Assembly (NCBI RefSeq): GCF_004363075.1
Contig: NZ_SNYN01000006.1
Location: 62,001 to 126,000, forward strand
Origin: Actinorugispora endophytica
GTDB taxonomy: Bacteria; Actinomycetota; Actinomycetes; Streptosporangiales; Streptosporangiaceae
Direction: 5' to 3'
DNA: 64,000 nt
The position numbers and the translations under genes are program-made. The notes under the pieces were generated by a model. It searched no databases and had not been told where the DNA came from. It saw only the letters and a list, made by a program, of their open reading frames with translations. Position 1 is the first letter of the stretch. Every line of letters starts with the position of its first letter. Positions 1-9,097 of the stretch are shown here, in pieces.

Positions 1-1
1 C

Positions 2-136
2 GTGCAGGTGGACGCCCGGGACCGGACCTCCACCAAAGCCACACTGATCCGCCTGGTCGAGCACGCCATCACCATCGGCGACGCCTCCGCGGCCGGGCAG
101 ACCACCTCCACCGGAAGCCAGACCTCCTGGCGTTAG
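2..136 (+). CDS. C-terminal end of an unidentified protein (5' end outside window)
   Basis: An open frame runs from the window edge to TAG at 134-136 and gives 44 residues with normal high-GC codon use. The tail contains a short helix-like stretch (TLIRLVEHAITIG) and then a Ser/Thr/Gly-rich end. I do not recognise the family. A perfect 32-bp palindrome starts one base after the stop, as expected for the 3' end of a real gene. The rest of the gene lies upstream of the window. Confidence 0.45.
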   Translation: MQVDARDRTSTKATLIRLVEHAITIGDASAAGQTTSTGSQTSWR

Positions 137-137
137 C

Positions 138-169
138 GCGTGTTTCCCGGATCGATCCGGGAAACACGC
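138..169. terminator. Perfect 32-bp palindrome, likely terminator
   Basis: Two 16-base arms (GCGTGTTTCCCGGATC and its exact complement) meet with no spacer, immediately after the stop at 136. There is no T-tract, which is usual for actinobacterial stem terminators. A protein-binding palindrome is the alternative. Confidence 0.6.
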
Positions 170-283
170 CCCGGACCCGCAGGACAGCCCGAGGGGCACG
201 GCGTACGCCGTGCCCCTGGTCTTGTCGCGGCGCCCCGGCGCGGGACGCTGGACGCGCCGCCGGTGAGCGGAGATCATGCGGGA

Positions 284-1075
284 ATGACTTCCCATGACGA
301 ACGCAGGGCCTTCTGGGAGGGCCGCCTGGGGACGGACTGGACGGAGACCGGCGTCGGCTACCGCGCGCTGGGCAGGCCGTTCAACGAGTGGATGTACCGG
401 GTCCGCAGAGAGGTGTTCCTGCGCGAGGCCGGAGCCCTCGACCTGGACCGGGCGCGGGCCAGAGTGCTCGACATCGGCTCGGGGACCGGTTTCTACGTGC
501 GCGCCTGGCGGGACCTGGGGGTCGGGTCGATCACCGGCTGCGACCTGACGGAGGCGGCCGTGGAGCGGCTGCGGCCGCGCTTCCCCGACGTCCGGTTCGA
601 GCGGCTGGACATCGCCGACCCCGGCGACGCGCTGCCCGAGGCCGCGTTCGACGCGGCCTCCTGCATGGACGTGCTCTTCCACATCACCGACGACGACCGC
701 TACACCGCCGCCCTGGAGTCCGTCGCCCGGGCGGTCCGGCCCGGCGGCTACTTCGTGTTGTCGGAGAACTTCCTGCACCGGCCCGCGGAGCGCGGCGCCA
801 ACCAGGTCAACCGCACGATCAGCTGGATCACCGGGCGGCTGGCCCGCGCCGGTTTCGACGTGCTGCGCCGGGCTCCGATGCTGGTGCTGATGAACGCCCA
901 GGTCGACGCCGGCCCCGTGTGGCGCAAGGTGTGGGGAGGGGCGTTGCGCGCGGCGACCCTCACCGAGCCGACCGGCTGGCTCGCCGGGGCCGCCCTGCAC
1001 CCGCTCGAACGGCGCCTGGTGCGTGCCCGGCGGGAGAGCCCCAGCACCGAGATCATGGTCTGCCGCCGCCGCTGA
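284..1075 (+). CDS. Class I SAM-dependent methyltransferase
   Basis: The 263-residue protein has a Rossmann-type SAM-binding core: motif I VLDIGSGTGFYV near residue 65, an acidic end of strand 2 in GCDLTEAAVERL, FDAASCMDVLFH as motif II (strand 4), and VRPGGYFVLSENFL as motif III. The frame is open from 140, but that region is intergenic palindrome and leader. ATG 284 gives the natural start (MTSHDERRAF). The fold is typical of small-molecule methyltransferases such as the UbiE/type 11 group. The acceptor substrate cannot be read from sequence, and no pathway neighbours help. It appears to be monocistronic. Confidence 0.8.
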   Translation: MTSHDERRAFWEGRLGTDWTETGVGYRALGRPFNEWMYRVRREVFLREAGALDLDRARARVLDIGSGTGFYVRAWRDLGVGSITGCDLTEAAVERLRPRFPDVRFERLDIADPGDALPEAAFDAASCMDVLFHITDDDRYTAALESVARAVRPGGYFVLSENFLHRPAERGANQVNRTISWITGRLARAGFDVLRRAPMLVLMNAQVDAGPVWRKVWGGALRAATLTEPTGWLAGAALHPLERRLVRARRESPSTEIMVCRRR

Positions 1076-1214
1076 GCCGAAGCGGACCGGGGGAACCTTG
1101 GCGCGCGCTTGCCCGACGCCGGGGGTGTCGCCGCCCGTGGTGGGTAGGGGGCACGGCACCGCTCCCGCCCGGTACGGGAAGAGGGCGCGGGGGCGCTGAC
1201 ACGAGGGGGAGTTC

Positions 1215-1649
1215 ATGACCACCGCGAGGGACATCATGCACAGGGGTGTCAAGTGCGTCGAGGCGAACGTCTCGATGGTCGACGCGGCGCGCATGATGCG
1301 CGACATGGGGGTGGGCGCGCTGCCCATCTGCGGCGAGGACGGCAAGCTGAAGGGGATCATCACCGACCGCGACATCGTGGTCAAGTGTCTGGCCGAGGGC
1401 AAGGACCCGAGCAGCTGCAACGCGATGGACCTGGCCCAGGGCAAGCCGTTCTACGTGGAGGCGGGGGCCGACATCGACAGGGTGCTGCAGGAGATGACGC
1501 AGCACAAGATCAAGCGGATCCCGGTGATCGAGAACCGCGAGCTCGTCGGCATCATCAGCGAGGCCGACCTCGCCCAGCACCTGCCCGAGGACAAGATCGG
1601 CAGCCTGGTCGAGGCGATCAAGTCGGGCCCCGCTGACCACGTCTCCTGA
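1215..1649 (+). CDS. Tandem CBS-domain protein (Hrp1-like)
   Basis: The protein has 144 residues and consists only of two CBS domains, at about residues 7-62 and 76-131. Each ends in the usual GIITDRD / GIISEAD signature. Stand-alone CBS pairs bind adenine nucleotides (AMP, ATP, NAD or SAM) as energy sensors. Hypoxic response protein 1 of Mycobacterium tuberculosis has the same size and architecture, but it lacks a proven ligand, so the role here is open. A strong ribosome site (GAGGGGGAG) precedes ATG 1215. It is transcribed alone and is followed by a terminator hairpin. Confidence 0.85.
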   Translation: MTTARDIMHRGVKCVEANVSMVDAARMMRDMGVGALPICGEDGKLKGIITDRDIVVKCLAEGKDPSSCNAMDLAQGKPFYVEAGADIDRVLQEMTQHKIKRIPVIENRELVGIISEADLAQHLPEDKIGSLVEAIKSGPADHVS

Positions 1650-1675
1650 CCTCTGGCCGAAGGGGCGGGCAGAGG

Positions 1676-1707
1676 GCGGCCCCCGCGCCACACGGCGCGG
1701 GGGCCGC
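1676..1707. terminator. Convergent terminator between the CBS gene and acdH
   Basis: Perfect 14-bp arms (GCGGCCCCCGCGCC, complement at 1694-1707) enclose a 4-nt ACAC loop. It lies between two convergent genes and can serve both. Confidence 0.8.
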
Positions 1708-1817
1708 TCCCGGCGGTCCTGCCGGGCTTCCCGGAAGTCGCGCGGACTCCGCCGGCGGTTCCGCCCCGGGCGCACCGGTGCCCGCCCGGGCCCGGTGGGG
1801 CCGCCCGCTTCTCCGGG

Positions 1818-2972
1818 TCAGGCGGGGAGGCCCAGCTCGCGGGCGATGAGCATGCGCTGGACCTCGCTGGTGCCCTCGCCGATCTCCAGGATCTTGGCGT
1901 CGCGGTAGAAGCGGCCGACGGGGTACTCGTTCATGAAGCCGTAGCCGCCGAAGACCTGGGTGGCGTCGCGGGCGTTGTCCATGGCCGCGTTGGACGCCAC
2001 CAGCTTGGCGATGGCGGCCTGCTTCTTGAACGGCTCACCGGCGAGCATGCGCGACGCGGCGTCGTAGTAGGCCAGCCGCGCGGTGTGCGCGCGGGCCTCC
2101 ATGTCCGCGATCTTGAACTGGATCGCCTGGTAGTGGCCGATGTTCCGGCCGAACGCCGACCGCTCGCCCGCGTAGCGCACGCTCTCGTCCACGCAGCCCT
2201 GGGCCAGGCCCACCGACAGCGCGGCGATGGCGACGCGCCCCTCGTCCAGGATGCGCAGGAACTGGGCGTAGCCGCGGCCGCGCTCGCCCACCAGGTTCGC
2301 CTCGGGGACCCGGCAGTCGGTGAAGACCAGCTCGTTGGTGTCCGAGGCGTTCCAGCCGACCTTGGAGTACTTCTGCCCGAGCGCGAACCCGGGGGTGCCC
2401 GACGGGACGAGGATCGCGGAGATCTCCGGCCGCCCGTCGGGCCTGGTCCCGGTCACCGCGGTCACCGTGACCAGGGCGGTGATGTCGGTGCCGGAGTTGG
2501 TGATGAAGGATTTGACGCCGTTGACGACCCACCCGCCGTCCACGAGTTCGGCGGTGGTGCGGGTGCCGCCCGCGTCCGAGCCCGCGCCCGGCTCGGTCAG
2601 GCCGAACGCGCCCAGCGCCTCGCCCGAGCAGAGCCGGGGCAGCCAGGTCTTCTTCTGCTCGGCGCTGCCGAAGCGGTGGATCGGCATCGCGCCCAGCGAC
2701 ACCCCCGCCTCCAGGGTGATCGCGACCGAGGAGTCCACCCGGGCCAGCTCCTCCAGCGCCAGGCACAGCGCGAAGTAGTCGCCGCCCATGCCGCCGTGCT
2801 CCTCGGGGAAGGGGAGCCCGAACAGGCCCATCCGGCCCATCGCGGCGATGACTTCGTAGGGGAACGCGCCCCGCTCGTAGTAGTCGCCGATGACGGGCGC
2901 CACCTCGGTGCGGGCGAAATCCTCGACGGTGCGGCGGAGGTCCTCGTGTTCGGGGGTGAGACGGTGCGACAT
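1818..2972 (-). CDS. acdH: Acyl-CoA dehydrogenase, probable branched-chain/isovaleryl type
   Basis: This 384-residue flavoprotein oxidises an acyl-CoA to the 2,3-enoyl-CoA. The sequence shows the FAD/substrate loop GLTEPGAGSDAGG, the helical C-terminal domain with FGGYGFMNEYPVGRFYRDAKI, and the catalytic-base region EIGEGTSEVQR. Its start codon overlaps the stop of accA1 by one base (TGATG), so the two are translationally coupled. In Streptomyces and mycobacteria the same set (accD1, accA1, an acyl-CoA dehydrogenase, a TetR gene) degrades leucine through isovaleryl-CoA and 3-methylcrotonyl-CoA. That context suggests isovaleryl-CoA as substrate. The hydroxymethylglutaryl-CoA lyase gene often present in this operon is missing here. 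Confidence 0.88.
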   Translation of the reverse strand: MSHRLTPEHEDLRRTVEDFARTEVAPVIGDYYERGAFPYEVIAAMGRMGLFGLPFPEEHGGMGGDYFALCLALEELARVDSSVAITLEAGVSLGAMPIHRFGSAEQKKTWLPRLCSGEALGAFGLTEPGAGSDAGGTRTTAELVDGGWVVNGVKSFITNSGTDITALVTVTAVTGTRPDGRPEISAILVPSGTPGFALGQKYSKVGWNASDTNELVFTDCRVPEANLVGERGRGYAQFLRILDEGRVAIAALSVGLAQGCVDESVRYAGERSAFGRNIGHYQAIQFKIADMEARAHTARLAYYDAASRMLAGEPFKKQAAIAKLVASNAAMDNARDATQVFGGYGFMNEYPVGRFYRDAKILEIGEGTSEVQRMLIARELGLPA

Positions 2973-5173
2973 CAGCTCTGCTCCTCGGCGGTGGTGGAAG
3001 CGGGCCCGGCCTCTGCCGGGGTGATGACGGCCAGGACGGCGTCCATGGCCACGGACTGCCCGGGGCGTGCCCGCAGGGCGGTCACGGTCCCGTCGACCGG
3101 CGCGGTGACGGAGTGCTCCATCTTCATGGCCTCGACCACGGCGACCGCGTCGCCCGCGCGCACGGCGGCCCCCTGCTCGACGGACACGGCCAGGACCGTG
3201 CCGGGCATGGGGCTGCGCACGGTGCCGTCGGTGCCGGCGGCGGACGCGCGCAGAGGAGCCAGAAGGGCCTCCTCCCGGAGAGCCCAGGCCGCGCCGTCCA
3301 GCCCCAGCCACAGCTCGCCGTCGGTCGCGGCGCGGGCGTAGCGCACGGTGCGCCCGCCGTGGCCGACGACGAGGGTCCGGCCGTCGGCCGACCGCTCGGC
3401 GGTGGCCTCCACCGCCTCGCCCCCGCCGACCCGGACCTGGAACCGGCGCGCGGCGCGGTCGTGCGCGCGGACCCGCACCGCGACGGTGCCGGGGTCCCGC
3501 CCCGGCGCGTGCAGCCGCCACGTGGTCCAGGCGCGGTCGCCGATCCGCCAGCCGTCGGGGACGTCGAAGGGGTCCACGACCGGGCCGTCGGGCTCCAGGC
3601 CGAGCTGGCGGTCCAGGGCCGCGGCGGTCAGCACCGCGTCGGGGACCGCCTCGGCGCCGTCCACGAGTCCGGGGCGCAGCCGCTCGGTCAGGTCGGTGCT
3701 CAGGTCCCCGGCCGCCACCTCGGGGCTGGCCAGCAGGGCGCGGAGGAACGCCGTGTTCACGCCGCAGCCCAGCAGCGTGTAGCGGGACAGCGCGGCGTCG
3801 GCGCGGCGCAGCGCCCCGGCGCGGTCGGTGTCCCACACGATGACCTTGGCCAGCATCGGGTCGTAGTCGGAGGTGACCCGGGCGCCCTCGGTGAGGCCGG
3901 AGTCCACCCGGACCTCCGGCCCGCCGGGCTCGTCCAGGAGCAGCACCCGCCCGCCGGTGGGCAGGAAGCCGCGGGCGGGGTCCTCGGCGTACACCCGGCA
4001 CTCGACGGCGTGCCCGGCCAGGCCGATGTCGGCCTGGGAGAAGGGCAGCGGCTCGCCCCGGGCGACGCGCAGCTGCGCCTCAACCAGGTCGATCCCGCGC
4101 ACGCCGCCGATCATGGTGACGGCCTCGGTGACGGGGTGCTCCACCTGGAGCCGGGTGTTCATCTCCAGGAAGAAGTAGCCGGGGCCGGCACCGTCCACAG
4201 GGGCGGAGCCGCCGGTGCGCGGGCCCGCGGCGCTGTGGTCTGATCGTGAGTGGGGGGCCGGGTCCTCCCCCTCCCCGGGGGTGTCTCCGGGGCTTGGCGG
4301 CGTGTCCGCGCCTCCCACGATGAACTCCACCGTGCCCGCGCCCACGTAGCCGCAGGCCTTGGCCGCGGCCACCGCGGCCTCGCCCATCGCGGCGCGCCCG
4401 GCGGGGGTCAGCAGCGGCGAGGGGGCCTCCTCCACGATCTTCTGGTGTCGCCGTTGCAGGCTGCACTCGCGCTCGCCCAGGTGCACGACGTTGCCGTGCG
4501 CGTCGGCCAGAACCTGCACCTCGATGTGCCGGGGCCGCTCCACGAACCGCTCCACCAGCAGGGTGGCGTCGCCGAACGCGGCGCGCGCCTCCCGGCGCGC
4601 CGAGGCCGCGGCGGCCGCCAGCCCGTCCTCTCCGCGCACCAGGCGCATGCCCTTGCCGCCGCCGCCCGCCGACGGTTTGACCAGCAGGGGGTAGCCGACC
4701 CGGGCGGCGGCGGCCACCAGCTCGGCGTCGGTCATGGGCCGCCCGGGGTCCTCGGCGAACCCGGGCAGCAGCGGCACGCCCGCGCCGGCCACGGTCCGCT
4801 TGGCCTGGATCTTGTCGCCCATCGCCTCGATGGCTCCGGGCGGCGGGCCCACGAAGACCAGGCCCGCGTCGGCGCAGGCGCGGGCGAACGCCGCGTTCTC
4901 GGCCAGGAAGCCGTAGCCGGGGTGGACCATGGCCGCGCCCGACGCCAGCGCCGCCCCGATGATCGCGTCGGCGTCCAGGTAGCCGGGGACCCGCAGCGCC
5001 GCGTCGGCGTCGCGCACGTGCCGCGCTCCGGCGTCGGCGTCGCTGTACACGGCCACCGAGCGCGTTCCCAGCCCGCGCAGGGTGCGGATGATCCGCACCG
5101 CGATCTCGCCGCGGTTGGCCACCAGCACGGCGGGCGCGGCCCGCCCCGCCCGGGGTGTCACGAGTTCTTCCAT
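2972..5173 (-). CDS. accA1: Acyl-CoA carboxylase alpha subunit (biotin carboxylase + biotin carrier)
   Basis: The protein has about 733 residues. It carries an N-terminal biotin carboxylase domain (VLVANRGEIAVRI, the glycine-rich ATP loop GGGGKGMRLV, EMNTRLQVEHPVTE) and a C-terminal biotinyl domain with the acceptor lysine in VEAMKMEHSV. With AccD1 it should carboxylate 3-methylcrotonyl-CoA in leucine breakdown. ATG 5173 is preferred over an in-frame GTG at 5197 because AAAGGGAACGG sits just before it. One oddity is a Pro/Gly/Asp-rich insertion of about 40 residues (near 288-328, bases 4188-4311) in the ATP-grasp fold, right before the conserved FLEMNTRLQ strand. Its stop overlaps the acdH start. 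Confidence 0.92.
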   Translation of the reverse strand: MEELVTPRAGRAAPAVLVANRGEIAVRIIRTLRGLGTRSVAVYSDADAGARHVRDADAALRVPGYLDADAIIGAALASGAAMVHPGYGFLAENAAFARACADAGLVFVGPPPGAIEAMGDKIQAKRTVAGAGVPLLPGFAEDPGRPMTDAELVAAAARVGYPLLVKPSAGGGGKGMRLVRGEDGLAAAAASARREARAAFGDATLLVERFVERPRHIEVQVLADAHGNVVHLGERECSLQRRHQKIVEEAPSPLLTPAGRAAMGEAAVAAAKACGYVGAGTVEFIVGGADTPPSPGDTPGEGEDPAPHSRSDHSAAGPRTGGSAPVDGAGPGYFFLEMNTRLQVEHPVTEAVTMIGGVRGIDLVEAQLRVARGEPLPFSQADIGLAGHAVECRVYAEDPARGFLPTGGRVLLLDEPGGPEVRVDSGLTEGARVTSDYDPMLAKVIVWDTDRAGALRRADAALSRYTLLGCGVNTAFLRALLASPEVAAGDLSTDLTERLRPGLVDGAEAVPDAVLTAAALDRQLGLEPDGPVVDPFDVPDGWRIGDRAWTTWRLHAPGRDPGTVAVRVRAHDRAARRFQVRVGGGEAVEATAERSADGRTLVVGHGGRTVRYARAATDGELWLGLDGAAWALREEALLAPLRASAAGTDGTVRSPMPGTVLAVSVEQGAAVRAGDAVAVVEAMKMEHSVTAPVDGTVTALRARPGQSVAMDAVLAVITPAEAGPASTTAEEQS

Positions 5174-5209
5174 GGGTCGTTCCGTTCCCTTTCCCACACG
5201 CGCTCGGGT

Positions 5210-6826
5210 TCACATCCGGAAGACGCCGTAGCCCACGGGGTCCAGCGGGGCGTGCCGGGCCGCGGACAGGCCCAGGCCCAGGACGGTGCGGGTGTCGGCG
5301 GGGTCGATGACGCCGTCGTCCCACAGCCGCGCGGTGGAGTAGTACGGGCTGCCCTGCTCCTCGTACCGGTCCCGGATCGGGGCCTTGAACTCCTCCTCGG
5401 CCTCGGGCGGCCACTCCTGGCCCCGGGCGGCCATCTGGTCGCGGCGCACCGTGGCCAGCACGGACGCGGCCTGCTCGCCGCCCATCACCGAGATGCGCGC
5501 GTTGGGCCACATCCACAGGAAGCGGGGGGAGTAGGCCCGGCCGCACATGCTGTAGTTGCCCGCTCCGAAGGAGCCGCCGATGACGACGGTGAACTTGGGG
5601 ACGCGCGCGCACGCCACGGCGGTGACCATCTTCGCGCCGTGCTTGGCGATGCCCCCCGCCTCGTAGTCGCGGCCCACCATGAACCCGGAGATGTTCTGCA
5701 GGAACACCAGCGGGACGGCGCGCCGGTCGCACAGCTCGACGAAGTGCGCGCCCTTCATCGCGGACTCGGAGAACAGGATGCCGTTGTTGGCGACGATGCC
5801 GACCGGGTGCCCGTGGATGTGCGCGAAGCCGGTGACCAGGGTGCTGCCGTACTCGGCCTTGAACTCGGTGAACTCGCCGGCGTCCACGATCCGCGCGATC
5901 ACCTCGCGCACGTCGTAGGGGGTGCGGGTGTCGGCCGGGACCACGCCGTAGAGCTCGCCGGGGTCCGCCGCGGGCGGCCTGGCGGGCCGCTGCTCCCAGG
6001 CGGGGGCGGGGCGCGGGCCGAGCGTGCCGACGATCTGGCGGACGATGCCCAGGGCGTGCGCGTCGTCCTCGGCGAGGTGGTCGGCGACGCCCGAGACGCG
6101 CGCGTGCACGTCGCCGCCGCCCAGCTCCTCGGCGGTGACGACCTCGCCGGTGGCGGCCTTGACCAGCGGCGGGCCGCCCAGGAAGATCGTGCCCTGCCCG
6201 CGCACGATCACCGCCTCGTCGCTCATGGCGGGCACGTACGCGCCGCCCGCGGTACACGAGCCCATGACCGCGGCGATCTGCGCGATGCCCAGCCCGGACA
6301 TCGTGGCCTGGTTGTAGAAGATCCGGCCGAAGTGCTCGCGGTCGGGGAAGACGTCGTCCTGCATCGGCAGGAACGCCCCGCCGGAGTCGGCGAGGTAGAC
6401 GCACGGCAGGCGGTTGTGCAGCGCCACCTCCTGGGCGCGCAGGTGCTTCTTCACGGTCATCGGGTAGTAGCTGCCGCCCTTGACCGTGGCGTCGTTGGCG
6501 ACCACCACGACCTCGCGGCCCGCGACCCGGCCCACCCCGGTGATGATCCCGGCGGCGGGCGCGTCCCCGCCGTACATCCCGTACGCGGCCAGCGGCGACA
6601 GTTCCAGGAACGGCGATCCCGGGTCGAGGAGGGCGTCCACGCGGTCCCGGGGGAGCAGCTTGCCGCGCTCGACGTGCCTGGTCCTGGCCGTGGCGGGGCC
6701 GCCGAGCGCCGCGGCCGCGACGCGTTCGCGCAGCTCGGCGGTGAGCGCGCGGTTGGCCGCGTCGTCGGCGGCGAAGGCCGCGCCCGCTGTGTCCGCCGCG
6801 GAGGCGAGCACGGGTGACCTGCTCAT
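5210..6826 (-). CDS. accD1: Acyl-CoA carboxylase beta subunit (carboxyltransferase)
   Basis: This 538-residue biotin-dependent carboxyltransferase transfers CO2 from biotin to the acyl-CoA. Two crotonase-like halves are visible, with oxyanion-hole glycines in [14 protein letters not shown] and [34 protein letters not shown] and the [19 protein letters not shown] segment are typical of methylcrotonyl-CoA carboxylase beta subunits. ATG 6826 follows AGGGGTGGAA; the GTG two codons earlier is less likely. It is the first gene of the accD1-accA1-acdH operon and is read from the divergent region that holds two TetR-type operators. Methylcrotonyl-CoA is the favoured substrate; geranyl- or propionyl-CoA is possible. 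Confidence 0.92.
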   Translation of the reverse strand: MSRSPVLASAADTAGAAFAADDAANRALTAELRERVAAAALGGPATARTRHVERGKLLPRDRVDALLDPGSPFLELSPLAAYGMYGGDAPAAGIITGVGRVAGREVVVVANDATVKGGSYYPMTVKKHLRAQEVALHNRLPCVYLADSGGAFLPMQDDVFPDREHFGRIFYNQATMSGLGIAQIAAVMGSCTAGGAYVPAMSDEAVIVRGQGTIFLGGPPLVKAATGEVVTAEELGGGDVHARVSGVADHLAEDDAHALGIVRQIVGTLGPRPAPAWEQRPARPPAADPGELYGVVPADTRTPYDVREVIARIVDAGEFTEFKAEYGSTLVTGFAHIHGHPVGIVANNGILFSESAMKGAHFVELCDRRAVPLVFLQNISGFMVGRDYEAGGIAKHGAKMVTAVACARVPKFTVVIGGSFGAGNYSMCGRAYSPRFLWMWPNARISVMGGEQAASVLATVRRDQMAARGQEWPPEAEEEFKAPIRDRYEEQGSPYYSTARLWDDGVIDPADTRTVLGLGLSAARHAPLDPVGYGVFRM

Positions 6827-6840
6827 TTCCACCCCTGTGT

Positions 6841-6881
6841 GTTAATGAACGCTAACATCACCGATGTTAGTGAATGTTAAC
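6841..6881. promoter_or_regulatory. Two copies of a 16-bp operator in the accD1 / TetR divergent region
   Basis: GTTAATGAACGCTAAC (6841-6856) and GTTAGTGAATGTTAAC (6866-6881) fit one consensus, GTTARTGAAYGYTAAC, and each is an imperfect palindrome. Their starts are 25 bp apart. The first lies 15 bp upstream of the accD1 start codon and the second ends 39 bp before the TetR start. This is the expected layout for a divergently transcribed TetR regulator that represses both the operon and itself. Confidence 0.8.
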
Positions 6882-6920
6882 ATCGGTGTCCAGGAAGGGC
6901 GGGAGACCGATCGGAGCGCG

Positions 6921-7490
6921 ATGGCGGGGCAGGCTGCGGGGACACGGCGGGCGGTCATCCTCCGGGCGGCCGCCGGGCTCTTCGCCGCCCGCGGCTTCCA
7001 CGGCGTGTCCATCGAGGACCTGGGGCGGGCGGTGGGCACCAGCGGGCCGGCGCTGTACCGGCACTTCGCGGGCAAGGAGGCGCTGCTCGCCGCGATCCTG
7101 GTGGAGATCAGCGAGCGGCTCGCGGAGGAGGGCGCGGCCCGCGCCGCGGAGGAGGCGGATCCCGCCGGTGCCCTGGACGCGCTGCTGCGCGGCCACATCG
7201 CCTTCGCGCTGGACGAGCCCGCCCTCATCACGGTGCACGACCGCGAACTGGAGAACGTCCCCGAGCCCGAGCGCCGCCGGATCCGCCGACTGCAGCGGGG
7301 CTACGTCGAGCAGTGGGTCGCCGTGCTCGCCCGCCTGCGCCCCGACACCCCCGAACCGGCCCTGCGCGCGGCCCTGCACGCCGTGTTCGGCCTGCTGAAC
7401 TCCACCCCGCACAGTGCGGGCGAGCTCGGTCGCGAGGAGATGGCCGGCCTGCTCTTCACGATGGCCCGCGCGGCGCTGCTCGCCCGGTAG
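6921..7490 (+). CDS. TetR-family regulator of the divergent leucine-catabolism operon
   Basis: The 189-residue protein has an N-terminal TetR helix-turn-helix (residues about 10-55: ILRAAAGLFAARGFHGVSIE followed by VGTSGPALYRHF) and a helical ligand domain. An ATG at 6864 would start inside the second operator. ATG 6921, preceded by GGAG, is the plausible start. Homologues next to accD1/accA1 in actinobacteria control branched-chain amino acid breakdown and probably sense an acyl-CoA intermediate. The ligand is not evident from sequence. It is monocistronic and ends 251 bp before ndh. Confidence 0.87.
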   Translation: MAGQAAGTRRAVILRAAAGLFAARGFHGVSIEDLGRAVGTSGPALYRHFAGKEALLAAILVEISERLAEEGAARAAEEADPAGALDALLRGHIAFALDEPALITVHDRELENVPEPERRRIRRLQRGYVEQWVAVLARLRPDTPEPALRAALHAVFGLLNSTPHSAGELGREEMAGLLFTMARAALLAR

Positions 7491-7741
7491 CGCCGCGTCG
7501 GCGCCGGCGCCCCTTTCCCGTCACCGCCGGCATGCCTGGACCCGCGGCCGGGCGGCGCGGCCGGGGGCCGCTGCCCGTGGAGCGGACCGCCACCGGGCTC
7601 CCGTTCGCCGGGACCGGGGCAGGCCGCCGGACCGGTCCCGGCGTTCCGCCGACCGGCCCGCCGGCGGCGACCACGTTTGGCCGACCGGGTCCGGGGCAGT
7701 CAGGAGGGCTGACAGCCGGACGACATGGGGGTGGTTCGACG

Positions 7742-9097
7742 ATGGCACGGCCACGCGTCGTTGTGGTCGGCGGAGGCTTCGCGGGACTGACCGCGCTGCG
7801 CCGGCTGGAACGCAGGATTCCCAGGGGCAGGGCCGAGCTGGTGCTCATCACGCCGAACGACTACATGCTCTACCAGCCGCTGCTCCCGCAGGTGGCGTCC
7901 GGTCTGCTGACCCCGCAGTCGATCGCGGTCTCGCTGCACCGCCAGCTCCGGCAGACCCACATGGTCCCGGGCGCGGCCGTCGGGGTGGACACCGCCTCGC
8001 GCACGGTCGTGGTGCGCAAGATCTCCGGGGAGTACGGCTACGAGCGCTACGACCGGCTCGTCCTGGCGCCCGGCGGCAACACCCGGGTCTTCGACATCCC
8101 GGGCCTGATCGAGTACGGCCGGGGCAACAAGAACCTCGCCGAGGCGGTCTACCTGCGCGACCACGTCCTGGCCCAGCTGGAACTGGCCAACGCCACCGAC
8201 GACCAGGCCGAGCGCGACGAGCGCTGCACCTTCATCGTGGTCGGCGGCGGCTACACCGGTGTGGAGACCGCGGCGTCACTGGAACTGCTGTGCGAGGAGG
8301 CGTGCCGCCTCTACCCGGGTCTGGGCGGGCACATCAACTGGCACCTGGTGGACATCGCCCCCCGGCTCATGCCGGAACTGGGGGAGCGGCTGGGCGACAG
8401 CGCCATGAACCTGCTGCGCAGGCGGGGCATCGAGGTGGCCCTGGGGGTCAGCGTCCGCGAGGTCACCCAGGACAAGGTGACCCTGACCGATGACCGGGTG
8501 CTGCCGTGCCGGACGCTGATCTGGACCGCGGGAACCTCGCCCAGCCCGCTGATCGGCTCCACGGGGCTGCCCACCGAGCGGGGGAAGCTGAAGGTGGGGG
8601 CGGACCTGTCGGTGCCCGGCCACCCGGAGGTCTTCGGTCTCGGGGACTCTGCCGCGGTACCCGACCTGAGCAAGGACGAGGAGGGCGCGCTGTGCCCGCC
8701 CACGGCGCAGCACGCCTCGCGGCAGGGGCCGGTGGCGGCGGACAACGTCATCGCCTCGCTGCTGGACCGCCCGTTGACGGAGTACCGCCACAAGGACCGG
8801 GGTCTCCTGGTGGACCTGAGCGGCAGGGACGCCGTCGCGCGCCCGCTGGGCCGCGAGGTCACCGGCCTGCCCGCGCTCGCCCTCACCAGGGCCTACCACA
8901 TGTGGGCGCTTCCGTCGGGCCCGGGCAGGGCGCGGGTGGCCGCGAACTGGGGCATCCGGGCGCTGCTCGGCGGGGAGGTGTCGCGGCTCGGCTTCCTGAA
9001 CCGCACGATCGACACACTGGTGGACACCGAGGAGCGGTCCCAGTACCTGGCGCCCGAGCAGGCCAGGGAGAAGGCGAGCCTGGTACTCGGCGACTAG
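7742..9097 (+). CDS. ndh: Type II NADH dehydrogenase (NDH-2)
   Basis: This 451-residue membrane-associated flavoprotein oxidises NADH and reduces menaquinone without pumping protons. There are two dinucleotide-binding Rossmann motifs: FAD at residues 5-20 (VVVVGGGFAGLTALRRLE) and NADH near residue 165 (FIVVGGGYTGVETAASLE). The YMLYQPLLPQVASG and VFGLGDSAAV stretches, and the C-terminal segment after GLPALALTRAYHMWALP, are typical of NDH-2. ATG 7742 is preceded by GGGGGTGG; the longer open frame upstream is not coding-like. Its TAG stop overlaps the left end of a foldback MITE, so the stop codon and the 3' hairpin belong partly to a mobile element. Confidence 0.92.
   Translation: MARPRVVVVGGGFAGLTALRRLERRIPRGRAELVLITPNDYMLYQPLLPQVASGLLTPQSIAVSLHRQLRQTHMVPGAAVGVDTASRTVVVRKISGEYGYERYDRLVLAPGGNTRVFDIPGLIEYGRGNKNLAEAVYLRDHVLAQLELANATDDQAERDERCTFIVVGGGYTGVETAASLELLCEEACRLYPGLGGHINWHLVDIAPRLMPELGERLGDSAMNLLRRRGIEVALGVSVREVTQDKVTLTDDRVLPCRTLIWTAGTSPSPLIGSTGLPTERGKLKVGADLSVPGHPEVFGLGDSAAVPDLSKDEEGALCPPTAQHASRQGPVAADNVIASLLDRPLTEYRHKDRGLLVDLSGRDAVARPLGREVTGLPALALTRAYHMWALPSGPGRARVAANWGIRALLGGEVSRLGFLNRTIDTLVDTEERSQYLAPEQAREKASLVLGD

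Noticed and set aside
2-136. Assignment of the first partial gene to a transposase
   Set aside because: The 44 visible residues contain no transposase motif; there is too little sequence to name a family.
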